Shown: positions 9,088 through 19,950, counted from the first letter of the stretch. The stretch: DNA of 30,123 nucleotides from Guillardia theta CCMP2712 (GCF_000315625.1 NW_005434571.1:194234-224356), one strand, 5' to 3'. Made by a program: numbers and translations. Notes: generated by a model from the sequence alone, not told the origin.

Positions 9088-9676
9088 TGCCTTGGCTAGT
9101 ACAGTGTGTCCACTTCTTCGGGGGGTGGGGTAGCCGACTAGTCAAATGAATAGATAGGGAGGGGTACTTTTTGGACCTACCCCGTTATATTGGTATCAAA
9201 TACACCCGTACTTGTTCAGATTGCGACCGATACTACCCTACCGCTACACGCCATGGGTTTGACCGATGTGGCGATCGAGTGGAAGGCGCTAGCGTAGGAG
9301 AGGAGAGGAGGAGAGGAGAGGGCAGAGGAGATGAGAGGAGGGGAGTCGATGGGAGGGTAGGGGAGACGAAGGGAGGGGAGAAAGATAGACGAGACGAAAG
9401 GAGATTAGCGGGTGATTGAGGAGATTAGCGAGTGATAGAGCAGCCAGAACAGAGCAGGGTAACATAGAGCAGACGAGTATGGTGCTGAGAATGCAGATAT
9501 GGGCAGGGAGAAAGAGCGAGTATGTAGAAGGATCAACTAGACGAAGCTGGGCGAGTCCATCGAGACGACAGAAACGAGGAGGCTGATCAGAACGAGACGC
9601 TATTACTCTCTTACAGACAGCGACTACGTTAACTGCTTCAGAGCATCACGACATGTTCTTCAGCGTTCGAACCTGT
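9088..9676. other. Intergenic, purine-rich
   Basis: A GGGGTAC word occurs at 9161-9167 and GAGAGG-rich DNA at about 9290-9420. No gene is supported; the ORF over the purine tract is low complexity. It should hold the promoter of the 9087 gene and the 3' end of the 13740 gene. Confidence 0.5.
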
Positions 9677-12600
9677 TCAACAAGTCAAGCTGGACAGCAC
9701 AGACAGCAGGTTGGTTGCGACCTCGTCTTGCGCGCTGCCAGAGAGCGATTCACTGACTACTGCCAGCCTCCTGGAGCGCGATGGGTCAGCTGCGGGGCGA
9801 AGACCTGAGATGGGGATCGAGGAGGGTACGGGATGCCGGAGGAGAGGTTCCGAGAGAGGAGACGGAGGACTTGGGGACATGAGAAAGGGCAGAAGAGGGA
9901 AGATGAGAGGGAGGGAATGAAGGAGGGGAGAGGTGGGGATAAGGGAGAGCGATAGGCAGGAGAGGAAGGGAGAGGAGGGAGGGAGGGAAGAGGAGGGGTG
10001 GGGAGGGAAAGGAAGTGGGGAGGGAGGGGAGAGGTCGAGGGTAGTTATACTTGGCAATGGCTGCAAGTTTCTTGGGGTCTGACTTGAAGTTCTTCTCGTC
10101 CATTACCTGCAGTGATGCGTGAGAACGCGAGGAAGTGAGGTAGAAGAGGGGAAGGGAAGAGAACGGAACGCAACGGAAAGGAAGGAGAAGGACAGGGAGG
10201 AAAAGGGACAGAGACAAAACAGGAGAAGGGATTGGGTGGAAAGGTAAAGGGAAGGGAAGGGAAGGGAAGGGAAGGGAAGGGAAGGGAAGGGAAGGGAAGG
10301 GAAGGGAAGGGAAGGGAAGGGAAGGGAGACCAAGACACATGATAGAAAAACAAACAGGAGCAGCAAGCCGAAAAGAAAAGAGAACAAGGAGACGCATAGA
10401 GAGGGAACATCGATGCAAGGGGGCGAGGAGGCAGAGGGTGTGTTGTGTGAGGGAGCACCTTAGCAAGGTTCTTGAGAGAAGAGGCGGTTTGGTCGAGAGC
10501 TTTGGCCTCCAGTTCCTCCTGTGAAACACAGATGTTGGGGTCGTGCTGCTACTGATGTTGGTTGATGTTGGTGTTGGTTGTGATAGCACAAAGACAGATC
10601 GAAGTGGACAGAGGAACCAGAGTGAAAACGTGATGCATGTGATGCAGGCCTTGCTACCTTCTTCTCCGTCGACTGCTTCTTCTGATTTGCTTCCTGTGAA
10701 AGAAGATCAACAAGACCATACAAGCACAATCTCACTCACCTGTTCTGCATGTTTCTTCTGCTCATCAGCAAGTTTTTGAGCTCGCAGGTAGGCCTTCGCA
10801 ATCTGAAAGATGATGAGCAGAGGGCATCAAAGGTTGAACGCGGAGGACGAACGTGTTGAGAAGTTATGCCGTGTGAGAGAGCGAATTGAAGGGTGGAAAT
10901 GACAGCAATTCAGAGCGACAACGGTGATTGCAAATGATAGCAAATTCATGAATGCGTTGACAATGATCGAAGTTTCGGAGTTGATGATGATGATGATGAT
11001 GATGATAATGATGATGATGATGATGATGATGACAGTGGAAATGGAGATGGTGCTGGTGCTCACGACGTGGTAATTTGATGCGGGAAAGGAGAGAATGACA
11101 AGAGAACAGGTAAACAAGATGGAGGAAGAGAAAGGAATTTCAGCTGATCATCTCACCATTGCCATTGAAAGAGAGCTCTTATTCTCTTTCTTGGGCAGGT
11201 CAACTACCGGAGCTGAAACATGAGATGGCGCTGCGGGTCTCTGAAGCAGGAACGTCAGGTTAAAGAAAGATCAGTCGCAGGCAAAGGGGAACAAGGAACC
11301 AGGAGGAGGAGAAAACTAGGGTGAAGAGGAGGAAGGAAGGGCGCGGAGGAGAGTATAGAGAGAGAGGAGGAGGGACAGGAGGAAAGGGAGGAGGGAGAAG
11401 AAGAGGAAGTGGAGAAGAGGAGGAGGGAGAGAGAGGAGGATTGCTCCTTACCTTGATAGGAGCAGCAGGATGCACTAGCTGTTTCAGCGGGTGTGCAAGC
11501 GGCACGTGCGGGGACGGGGCAACTGGAGTGAAGTCAGAGAGATAGAGGGCCCAAACCGAGAAGAAATGAGGAAATGAGAGGAGAAGGAGAGGAGAAAAGC
11601 AAGAAAGGGAGAAGAGAAAAGACAGAGAATGCTCAGAAGCCGTAAGATCCGGGAGGGGAGGAAGAGAGTGAAGCTCGACCAGTCTTGTGTGTTGGCTTGA
11701 CCACAAGAGGATGAAAGGGAAGGTGGCTTGCGGTCGAGCTAGCGTACTGTTCACAACTACCATCAGTGCTGAGGAGGAGGAGGAGGAGGAGAAGAAGGAG
11801 GAGGAGGAGGCGAGCTGAATGTAGGCCTCTTGCCTTGTGTAGTGAGCGAGGACGGGCGATCAACGGGTGTGCTCGCAGTGGTTGATTGCGGTGGTACCAT
11901 GCCGGCATCCTGCAAGGAGGCGGTGAGGGAACTGAGGATATGAGGAGGGGAGGGGAAATTGAAGGGAGGAGGAGAAGGAGGAGGAGGAGGAGGAGGAGGA
12001 GGAGGAGGAGGAGGAGGAGGGGAGGAGCTGCAGCAGCGGCGGGAGGAGCAAGAGCAAGAGCAAGAGCAAGAGCAAGAGCAAGAGCAAGAGCAAGAGCACG
12101 AGCAAGAGCAAGAGCACGAGCAAGAGCAAGAGCACGAGCAAGAGCAAGAGCAAGAGCAAGAGCAAGAGCAAGAGCAAGAGCAAGAGCAAGAGCAAGAGCA
12201 AGAGCAAGAGCAAGAGCAAGAGCAAGAGCAAGAGCAAGAGCAAGAGCAAGAGCAAGAGCAAGAGCAAGAGCAAGAGCAAGAGCAAGAGCAAGAGCAAGAG
12301 CAAGAGCAAGAGCAAGAGCAAGAGCAAGAGCAGGGGCAGGAAGAGGAGGTGGTGGTGGTGGTGGCGGCGGCACAGAACGGGAGAAGGATGATAAGATCGG
12401 AGGAAAGGAAGAAAAGGGGAAAGAGCGAAAGGGAAGGAGGAGGAAAAATGCAACTCACGGTTGTGACCTCTGATGCTGCAGATGATAGATCAACCCATTT
12501 GTTGGCTGAAGAACAGTCAGTTCACTCCTCCTCCTCCTCCTGCTTCCTTCCTCCTCCTCTTGCTCCTTTCCTCCTGCTCCTGCTCCTGCTCCTGCTCCTC

Positions 12601-13740
12601 CCCTCCTGCTCCTCTTCACCTGTTTCACAATCTTCGTGATCTTCTTTATCCTCATTCGTCTTTGACCTTCAACAAGCATGTCACGAGCATACAAGGCCCT
12701 CGACCTTCTCCCTCACCGTTGAGATTCGGCTGCCCCCAGTAAACTCCTCCTGCGTGCCTTGGATGGTGAATGACATCAGCAAGGAACTCTGGTGACCCTG
12801 TCAAGACAGTCAAGAATATTTAGAACAATCATCACAACAAACAGATCTACGACTTGCACAACAAGGGTAAGTTGTGCTTCATACATCATCTTTCCCAATA
12901 TCATGTTTTTCATCATCATCTCATCATCATCGGAAAGTGACAGCAGCTCTACAACAATGGCTTGTTTGCAAGACGCAGGAAGGAGGGAGATGGACAGAGG
13001 AGGGAGGACAGGGGTAGCAACAAATGAGGTCATTATTAGCATTTCACCTCCTTTCGGTCTGATCGTCCCAGCCTCTCTGACCTGATAAAAAAAAAGTTAA
13101 AAAAATTCACCATAACTACAATCGTTATCATCATCATCATCTCAATCGCCACTATCCTCCTCATCCGCCCGCTCCTCCTCCTCCTCCTCCCTCTCCTCCT
13201 CCTCCTCCTCCTCGTCGTCGTCATCATTGTCGTGCATCATCGATGACTTGTATTCTCATCGAAAGAAAACATTCCAACACAGCCTCATCAATACAGAGTC
13301 AAACAAACTTACACCACAACCCTTCTCCCGACCCCAACAACATCACATCATACAATTATAGCCATCACCAACACGAAAACATCAGCGAACAACACATCAA
13401 CAGCCGTCAACACCAAATTTCTCCATCATCACCACGTCGCCGCCGATGTCGACAACGTGGTTGTTGTTCGGAACATTGTCGTCCAGACTCGACCAGAGTC
13501 CTCCCCACAGCCTCTCTGTCTCCAGCTGCAACTGCTTCAGCTCCCGCTCCCAGCACCACCCCCAGCACACAACAAGCTCACCTCCTGCCTCCTTGGTGTG
13601 CTCGAGAGCTGCACCACTACTGCAAGAAGGCAGCACGCGGCAACAGCTGACATAGCAGCTGGGATATGCTGAAGTCATTTCCTCCCCTCCTCCATCGCAG
13701 AGTCAAGAGCAGTACCGTTCAGTCTCCTGTCCTTGAGCAT
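9677..13740 (-). CDS. Hypothetical multi-exon protein, coiled-coil/Lys-Ala-rich
   Basis: Function not recognised. Minus-strand exons that join in frame: 13740-13716, 13619-13582, 13540-13457 (LKQLQLETERLWGGL), 13081-13048, 12797-12717 (VIHHPRHAGGVYWGQPNLN), 12505-12459 (NKWVDLSSAASEVTT), 11909 to about 11834 (DAGMVPPQSTTAS), 11522-11452 (APSPHVPLAHPLKQLVHPA), 11240-11157, 10802-10740 (IAKAYLRAQKLADEQKKHAE), 10693-10658, 10518-10459 (EELEAKALDQTASSLKNLAK), 10106-10051 (MDEKNFKSDPKKLAAIAK) and 9770-9677. This is about 285 aa or more. The N-terminal part is ordered-looking, the middle is Pro/Ser/Thr-rich, and the C-terminal half is Lys/Gln/Ala-rich with heptad-like spacing. The 3' end of the 11909 exon is unresolved: it needs a GC donor or an extra exon near 11768. 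The first two exons and the start are the least secure. Introns carry (GAGCAA)n, (GAG)n, (GAT)n and (GGGAA)n arrays. Confidence 0.65.
10247..10327. repeat. (GGGAA)n pentanucleotide array
   Basis: About 16 perfect copies of GGGAA in the intron between the 10518-10459 and 10106-10051 exons. Homopurine on +, homopyrimidine on the sense strand of the host gene. Confidence 0.95.
10983..11032. repeat. (GAT)n microsatellite
   Basis: About 16 GAT triplets with one GATAAT interruption, intronic in the 13740-9677 gene. Confidence 0.9.
11967..12020. repeat. (GGA)n triplet array
   Basis: GGA triplets immediately before the GAGCAA hexamer array, in the same intron (between the 12505-12459 and 11909 exons). 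Confidence 0.85.
12046..12333. repeat. (GAGCAA)n hexanucleotide array, about 48 copies
   Basis: Near-perfect GAGCAA hexamers over about 288 bp. Near the left end three copies read GAGCAC at 18-bp spacing, a short higher-order period; the rest appear perfect. The array is intronic in the 13740-9677 gene. Every frame across it is open (Glu-Gln, Ala-Arg, and on the other strand Ala-Leu, Cys-Ser, poly-Leu), so long ORFs here mean nothing. Confidence 0.95.
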
Positions 13741-14741
13741 GCTTGAAGACAGCTCGGATCAGCAGGAGCTCATGAAATTCGCTGAGATCGAATTAGAGGA
13801 GGAGGTTGCTGATCGCCCAACAAGCCATCCATCACACCATTTAGATAATGCTCTATTCTCAACATAACATCTACTAGCATAACAAGATCATCTTCTCCCC
13901 CAAACACACAATCTGATGACATCATCCAAGCATCTACTAACATCTACTCACACCATCATCAGACATAAAACAAAGCCTCTTTGTCTCCCGGGAACAACAT
14001 GTTTGACTGGCATCATATATTTGTTCCTCAGTCTCTCATTGGGAGGAAGCTTGCACGTCTGCTCTATCCTTTCCTACTTTCTCACTGCAACCACCAGATT
14101 CTCATCCTGTCTCCTTCAATCTTCTCCTAGCACAAGTGCCATGGATAGCCCAGAGGAGATAACAATTCAGGAAGACAAGGAAGAATTTTGTAAGCTGTAG
14201 AAGGGCAAGGAAAGAGGAAGGGGAGAACGACGCAGGGGCAGCGGCAGCAAGAGATCTTTCAGCATAGCCGACGAAGAAGACGTAGCGCAAGGCAGAGAGG
14301 AGGAGAATGAGGGGAACAGGGAATGAGAACGAGGAGGAGCGGGAGAGAAGGGGGGTGGGGAGGGAGGGAAGGTGGCAGTGGATGGAGGGCTAGGGGGGAG
14401 CAAGGGGAGCGAGGGGGGGTTCTAAGATCGAGACGTAGTCAAGAAGGTGTGGAAGGGAAGGGGGGGGGGGGAGGAGGAGGAGGGGAGGACGCGAACTACT
14501 CTCAGCCATCGGCATGGTGTGAAGAGTCATCTCTGAGGCAGGCTCGATGGATAGTATCCTACCTACCAAACTCAGTAAATTTTACGTAAGCGGGAGGGGT
14601 ACTGAGACCCCATATTATTTTTACTTACCTGCGTGTATCAGCCACCTTGACTAGCCGTGTCAGTTAAAAGGAGAGGAAAAAACAGCATGAGAGCGTTGGG
14701 GAGAAGAAGCATCAGTTCTTGCACATCAAGAGCAACCTGAA
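13741..14741. other. Mostly non-coding, possible 5' exon of the ankyrin gene
   Basis: A candidate exon at 14141-14189 starts with ATG (MDSPEEITIQEDKEEF) and ends at a GTAAGC donor after a CTCCTAG acceptor-like site, but it cannot be joined with certainty. Another short + frame from 13738 (MLEDSSDQQELMKFAEIELE) overlaps the start of the minus-strand gene. G-rich runs lie at 14340-14490 and a GGGGTAC word at 14596-14602. Confidence 0.35.
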
Positions 14742-14925
14742 CATCTCCATCTCCATCTCCATCTCCATCTCCATCTCCATCTCCATCTCCATCTCCATCT
14801 CCATCTCCATCTCCATCTCCATCTCCATCTCCATCTCCATCTCCATCTCCATCTCCATCTCCATCTCCATCTCCATCTCCATCTCCATCTCCATCTCCAT
14901 CTCCATCTCCATCTCCATCTCCATC
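14742..14925. repeat. (CATCTC)n hexanucleotide array, about 30 copies
   Basis: Uninterrupted CATCTC hexamers. They are followed at about 14928-14975 by CATCGC hexamers, as if one transition spread through the right end of the array. The open frames (Ile-Ser on +, Met-Glu on -) are repeat artefacts. Confidence 0.95.
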
Positions 14926-15052
14926 ACAATCGCCATCATCGCCATCGCCATCGCCATCGCCATCGCCATCGCTGTCATCATCAACTTGGCATTATCTTCA
15001 GCCTCAATATCAGAAATAACATCGTCTGCTCTTACTCCACAACTTCCCCAAG

Positions 15053-17529
15053 ACATCGTGCTTCCGCTACCTCGAAGAATTCATTTCCTCGAGTCTTGCA
15101 GATCGGAATTTCTCCTCAAGGCCCTCGGAACTGAAACTTCAACAAGTCGCTGAGATCGTAATGCCGCTACCCCTCCTCCTCTCCTCATAGATCACTGGCA
15201 GTCAAAGTGTGTCTCAGCGCAGCGCAGGATCAGTCTCAGATGCCTAACAGCCATGACGAAGAGGACGGTGTTAACGACAAGTCCGAAGTCCTGGAGCAGT
15301 TCAGCCACATCCACCGACGGCTGGTGGAGGAGATGCATGCTAAGCAAGCTCACTCCCTCTCTTCCTTGCTCAGCAACGTAGAGGCGATGGACGACGATGT
15401 CGACCAGGTGCTGTCCAGCATGGACGACGAGACGCTCGCCATGCATGTCAACCCCGAGGACCGGCGGAACGTCCTGCACTACCTGGCCAAGTACAACGGA
15501 CAGAAGTTTTCTGTCCTCGGAAAGATCCTGAAGCGGGTGCCCTCGTTGGCTGACGGGGCGCTGAAGGAGTCGGGGCTGCTCCCTGTACATCTGCTGTGCA
15601 GGTACTGGGGAGAGGAGAGGAGGAGGGGAGGGGAGGGGAGGGGAGGGGACAAGAAGAGGATGGACGGAAAGAAGCAACAGAAAGGAGTTGGGGTGAAGGG
15701 GAGCAGAGCAGAGAAGAGAAGAGAAGAGAAGAGAAGAGAAGAGGAGAGGAGAGGAGAGAAGAGAAGTATGTTTACACGTGATGTTTGATTTCTATCATCG
15801 TGATGAGGTCTGATACCTCAGCATGTGCTCACATTCTTTCAGGTACTTTCCGAATGAGACCAAGTCTCTCGACCTCCTCCTGCAGACTTCTCCTTCCTCT
15901 GCGGCAAGGGCAGAAGCAGAAGGTGAGACAGAGGAAAGATTGTTGATGAACGAGGACAAGGACAAGGAAGGGTCAGGGTAGGAAGGAGGAAGGGATTGCA
16001 TGCCAACAACAGGAATCGTGCGAGGAAGAGAGGAGTCGGAGAAACAACAAGGCCAGATGATGGCAATATCAGCATGTTGGCAGTGATAGAGTACAAGGCT
16101 ATTTTGCTTTCTACAACGTGTCCATGAAACTCCTGTCTCTTGCTGTTACCATATCAGACTTTCCTGTTGTTATCCTGCTACTACTGTTTTACATGCCGTT
16201 CAGGTTGCCTTCCGCTTCACTTTGCTTGCGCAGCTGGTGCTTCTTCCAGGGCTGTCAAGGTGAGTAAACATGTGTTTGTTTTCTTCTGTTTTGCTGTCTG
16301 TTAAACGCCCATCATCGCAGACGCTGCTTGCTTACAACCCGCAAGTACGTGACGTCGAAGCTTCTTGCTCTGCTCGTAGACATGATACCTTTTCTGACTC
16401 TTCTCTGGCCCATAATTGCCTTCATTCTTCCTTCCCCGTTGTCTCCCTCCTTCTTTCCTCCCTCCCTCCCTCCCTCCCTCCCTCCCTCCCTCCCTCCCCT
16501 CCCTCCCTCCCTCCCTACCCGTCTCTCTCCCTCCCTCCCTCCCCCCTTCCTACTTCTTTCCACCTTGGACAATCATTGTTGCTCATCACCTTGAGTTATC
16601 TAAGACCTCTACCACATCTCACGCGTCCTTATCCTCATGCTTTTTTATTGTTCTTCGTGTAGGCGATCACAGTACAAGACAGCGCTGGCTGGCTTCCTCT
16701 CCACTACTTTGCCTTTAGTCTGCGGGTGAGATGCATAGGAGGAGGAAGATAGAGAAGATGATGTTGCTGACAACGTGGGTCGAAGAAGCGTTGTGAAGAT
16801 GTTCTCATGTGTTGTTGTTGATCATGATGATGATCTTATGACGATTTAGATTATGTTGGTGTTGACCATGATCATGGCAATAATAAGGCATCCATGATGG
16901 TGATGATGATGATGATGATGATGTGAAATGTCAATCTGATCCTGTTCCATGTTACCTTCTGCTGTTTGCGACAGCATTCATAGTTTTCATTTGTCATCTG
17001 TACGCCGGGAATCTCAAATCTGTTCTGTTGTCTCTTCCTTTTACTTCTTTGCTGTCAATCTTCAGTGATTGCAGCTTTGCAACTGACTTACAAACACTTG
17101 CTTGACAGGGAACAGACGATGACATTGAAACATTGAGAATCCTCAGATCCTCGTGACTCAGTACTCCCATTTGTCGCTCACTCACGCCATGTTCAGGTAT
17201 CCTGAAGCTGTCTTCACAACAAACTCAGAGGGGAAACTCCCTGTGGACTGTCTGGCTGAGGTAAGGAAAGCGATATCGCCGTACCATGAAACGCACTTTT
17301 ATCACCTCAGTGCATCTTCTGCTTTGTATCATGCTTCTCATGTCTTGCATGAATGTTTCATCGAGCATGTTGATTGCAAGATACCCTGATCAAGTCATTC
17401 TGATGGATATGGTTAGAACAAAGATTATGATGAATATTGTCTGCCGCTGATGCTGAGAGAATTGTTGAAAACTTTCAGAACAAGCAAGCCAACGAGGAAT
17501 GTCTCAGGATTTTGTTGGAAAGCGACTGA
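15053..17529 (+). CDS. Ankyrin-repeat protein, multi-exon
   Basis: Exons joined in frame: 15228-15601, 15843-15922, 16204-16259, 16321-16344, 16663-16725, 17109-17152, 17197-17260 and 17479-17529 (stop). A likely upstream exon is 15053-15157 (CFRYLEEFISSSLADRNFSS). If that exon is wrong, ATG 15240 (MPNSHDEEDGVNDKSEVLEQ) is a good start and gives 247 aa. Ankyrin signatures are clear across splice sites: NVLHYLAKYNG, SGLLPVHLLCRYF, GCLPLHFACAAGASSRAVK, DSAGWLPLHYFAFS, then IETLRILRSSYPEAVFTTN, GKLPVDCLAE and a last ANEECLRILLESD. Such repeats serve protein binding; the partner is unknown. Only an acidic helical N-terminus precedes the repeats. The 24-bp exon at 16321 (TLLAYNPQ) is short but completes a repeat. 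Confidence 0.8.
15614..15770. repeat. (GGGGA)n and (GAAGA)n purine tracts
   Basis: GGGGA repeats at about 15618-15650 and GAAGA/GAGAA repeats at about 15712-15765, in the 15602-15842 intron. This intron is purine-rich on the sense strand, unlike most others here. Confidence 0.8.
16449..16548. repeat. (CCCT)n tetranucleotide array
   Basis: CCCT repeats with a few interruptions in the 16345-16662 intron of the ankyrin gene, pyrimidine-rich on the sense strand. Confidence 0.85.
16894..16923. repeat. (GAT)n microsatellite
   Basis: Short GAT triplet run in the 16726-17108 intron of the ankyrin gene. Confidence 0.75.
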
Positions 17530-18158
17530 TGAGCAAACCCGTCAAAAAGAGATTCGCCAGAAAGACAAGGCATGATACGATCCTTGCGGATTCCAAGAAG
17601 TCAACTTTCTGCATTGCTTGTAGTTTAGATGTACACAGAGAGTGAGCTCTTGAGGTTACAGAAAGAATGTAATACATGAATAAGAATGAATCGTCAGTTG
17701 TCAACACCGCAGACCAATCAGCTCTCAGCGCTGACTTTTCTGTTCTTCAAGCTCTTGAGTGCAGGGAGTCGAGACCGTACTGCCATGAGAGCGAGTTAGA
17801 GCGCTCGAGAGCTAGACTGCTCAGATGAGGTCACCTGGAGATTTGGGGGAGGAGCAGGTACTGCATGGAGCTGAAGAAGACGCTCCCACATTATCGGCTG
17901 TGAGAACAGGCGTTAGTCATGGCCTATCAGAGCACACCAAGAGCACAACAGAAAGCACAACAAGTGCAATATATGTGAGGATAAGAAGGGGAAGGCGGAA
18001 CAAGATAAATCAAGGATATGGAAGTGGAGGATGGGAGGTTGAAAGAAGGATAGAAGGAAGCTGCTTCAGAAAGAGGAGTAAGGGAGAAGCGTCGAAGTAA
18101 GGATCAGATATTGAGTTGGCACGCATTAAACTGAACATCGAGACAAAAGAAGACGATA
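17530..18158. other. Between convergent genes, non-coding
   Basis: No exon supported. A + frame at 17825-18100 has no splice context or recognisable domain. The 3' UTRs of the ankyrin gene and the 18159 gene should lie here. Confidence 0.45.
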
Positions 18159-19188
18159 TCAGTAGATTTCCGCACATGACAGTTGCATTTCTTCCAGCAC
18201 GAGTCTTTCTTCTGGTCTTTTGGCCTTCATCCTTCTCATAGCGTCTTGCTGCGGATAGCTCATCAATTCAGGAAACAAAAACTTGAACGATCATAACACC
18301 AAAAATGCATGAAGATGAGAAGAGACAGGAAAAAGTGCATTTAGTGGATAGCAGCGAGAGCTGATCAAGATTCAAGAACCAAGAAAAGGAATAAGTTGAG
18401 TTAACACCAGGTATCATTACAGTTTAGGCATGAAAGAAGGAACCGCCAAGAACACATGACAGCGTTCTCAAACCTGTTCCATTAGTCTCTGCTGCTCCTG
18501 CATTTCCTCGATGTACTCAAGGTGCCTGTGGAAAGGATCAAATCCCACCTGGCAAACAATCTGTTTCCGCACATCAGCTGCTCTGTCCTGCGAACCATCT
18601 CTGCGGTTTGCTCCTCTTGCAGCTTCTTGATGACTTCTTTTGGAACCTTCCCATTACATCAGCACACGACCTCCAGGATTCTCCATACACTGACCGCATT
18701 CTCTGCTAGAGGAGCGATCTTCTTTGCTGGCAGCATCACGTGAAACTGTTCTGTCTGCCCCGCCGACCCAAAGTCTGCTTTGATCTGCACAACAAGATCA
18801 GTGTTTGAAAAGGTGGAAGGAATGAGCAGAGCACTTGCCATGAGGGAGGAAAGAAGGGAGGAGGGAGGAGTTAAGGGAGGAGGGAAGGGAGGGGGAACGA
18901 AGGGAGGAGGGAAGAGAAAAGGGAAGAGAAAAGAAGGGAGGAGGGAGGAGAATAGAAGGGAGGAGGGAGGAGGGAGGAGGGAAGGGAAAAGAGAGAAGGG
19001 AGGAGGGAGGAGGGAAGGGAAAAGAGAGAAGGGAGGAGGGAGGAGGGAGGAGGGAGGAGGGGGGGGGGGAGAAGAGGAGGATACAAATCTTTGAGGGAAG
19101 AATAACTTCCACTTACCTCAGGCTCTTGCACTTGCATCTTTGCCCAGACCTTTTGATGGGACTCTGGAATAGGGGTGAAGGACGGCAT
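18159..19188 (-). CDS. Small hypothetical protein, four exons, C-terminal coiled coil
   Basis: Exons on the minus strand: 19188-19117 (MPSFTPIPESHQKVWAKMQV), 18784-18695 (FGSAGQTEQFHVMLPAKKIA), 18587-18474 (VCQVGFDPFHRHLEYIEEMQ) and 18248-18159 (RMKAKRPEERLVLEEMQ, stop). All junctions keep frame, giving 121 aa. The C-terminal half is Glu/Gln/Arg-rich and likely helical. No family recognised. A second acceptor at 18646 would add an in-frame-looking segment (VPKEVIKKLQEEQTAEM) but would throw the rest of that exon out of frame. So it is either an alternative form or a frameshifted relic. The 19116-18785 intron carries the GGGAGGA array. Confidence 0.7.
18841..19075. repeat. (GGGAGGA)n array with duplicated blocks
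   Basis: Heptamer GGGAGGA repeats interspersed with GGGAAAAGAGAGAAGGGAGG, which occurs twice about 35 bp apart. Intronic in the 19188-18159 gene; pyrimidine on its sense strand. Confidence 0.85.
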
Positions 19189-19859
19189 TCTTGGTGTATA
19201 CAGTATGTTCACTCAGCGATATGCGAGATGAAAGCACAACAGCAAGCTGGTCGTTTGTACAGCCGCTGCAATGCCTTGCGGGCAGGAAAACACACGATTT
19301 AGAATCGTGCCCTTCTTACAGCCCACGTGCAGTGTTGAAACGACTAGGAAGAGGAGGAAGGAGAGTAGAGAGGAAGAGGGAGAGGAGAGGGAGAGGGATC
19401 TAGGGGAGAAGGGGAGAGCGGGGTTTAGCAGGAGCAGCAACCCAGCTTTTCGCCGTCGAAAAGTACGGATGGGTTCTCCACCCCCACCTCCTCTACTACA
19501 CATAGTACCCCTCTTTTCATACAACGGTCCTGACCCCTACCCTACTCTGAGTATGCAAACATCTTTCATTTTGAAACCACCGGTGCTCCGCTGGACATAT
19601 ATCCGTAACTTGGGAGGCTCTGTACTACCACCGCCACCCCTCCACCCTAGACCTCTCTAAAACCGGTATGTGTCGCGAGTCGCCACCCGTACCACTACCC
19701 GGCGCACCTGGTGTGAAAGTGAGTGAGTGACCGCTGACTCTGAGAGTAAATCGGGGGGTAGGTGGGGGGTGGTCGGATCCAGAGGGCTATGGGGGTCACC
19801 GGGTGTTTTATAGGGGTAGGCGATGACCGGTGGTAGACAGGCCAGTCAAAGTTTGAAGT

Positions 19860-19913
19860 CAGGGGTACTCGATGGGTCTCTGGTGAGGGATCACTCAACT
19901 CTCAGTACCCCTG
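19860..19913. repeat. 10-bp perfect inverted repeat
   Basis: CAGGGGTACT at 19860-19869 and AGTACCCCTG at 19904-19913, with a 34-bp loop. It could fold into a hairpin upstream of the RT ORF. It is built on the GGGGTAC word found at several non-coding sites. Confidence 0.75.
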
Positions 19914-19950
19914 AGGCTTCACAAGTCATATGACCGTTAAAAAGCTTCTC

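Noticed and set aside
9786-10589. Pro/Leu/Ser-rich minus-strand ORF
   Set aside because: It spans the GGGAA array and pyrimidine-rich intron; only the short spliced exon at 10106-10051 inside it is supported, in the frame set by splicing.
11633-12639. Long open frames on both strands (Glu-Gln, Ala-Arg, Ala-Leu, Cys-Ser, poly-Leu)
   Set aside because: Every frame of the GAGCAA array is open by construction; the array lies in an intron of the minus-strand gene.
14712-15153. Ile-Ser (+) and Met-Glu (-) repeat ORFs
   Set aside because: Products of the CATCTC hexamer array with no flanking domain.
16312-16718. Pro/Ser/Leu-rich and Gly/Arg-rich ORFs
   Set aside because: Repeat artefacts of the CCCT intron array in the ankyrin gene.
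17825-18100. 91-codon plus-strand ORF
   Set aside because: Polar, no domain, no splice context, between two convergent genes.
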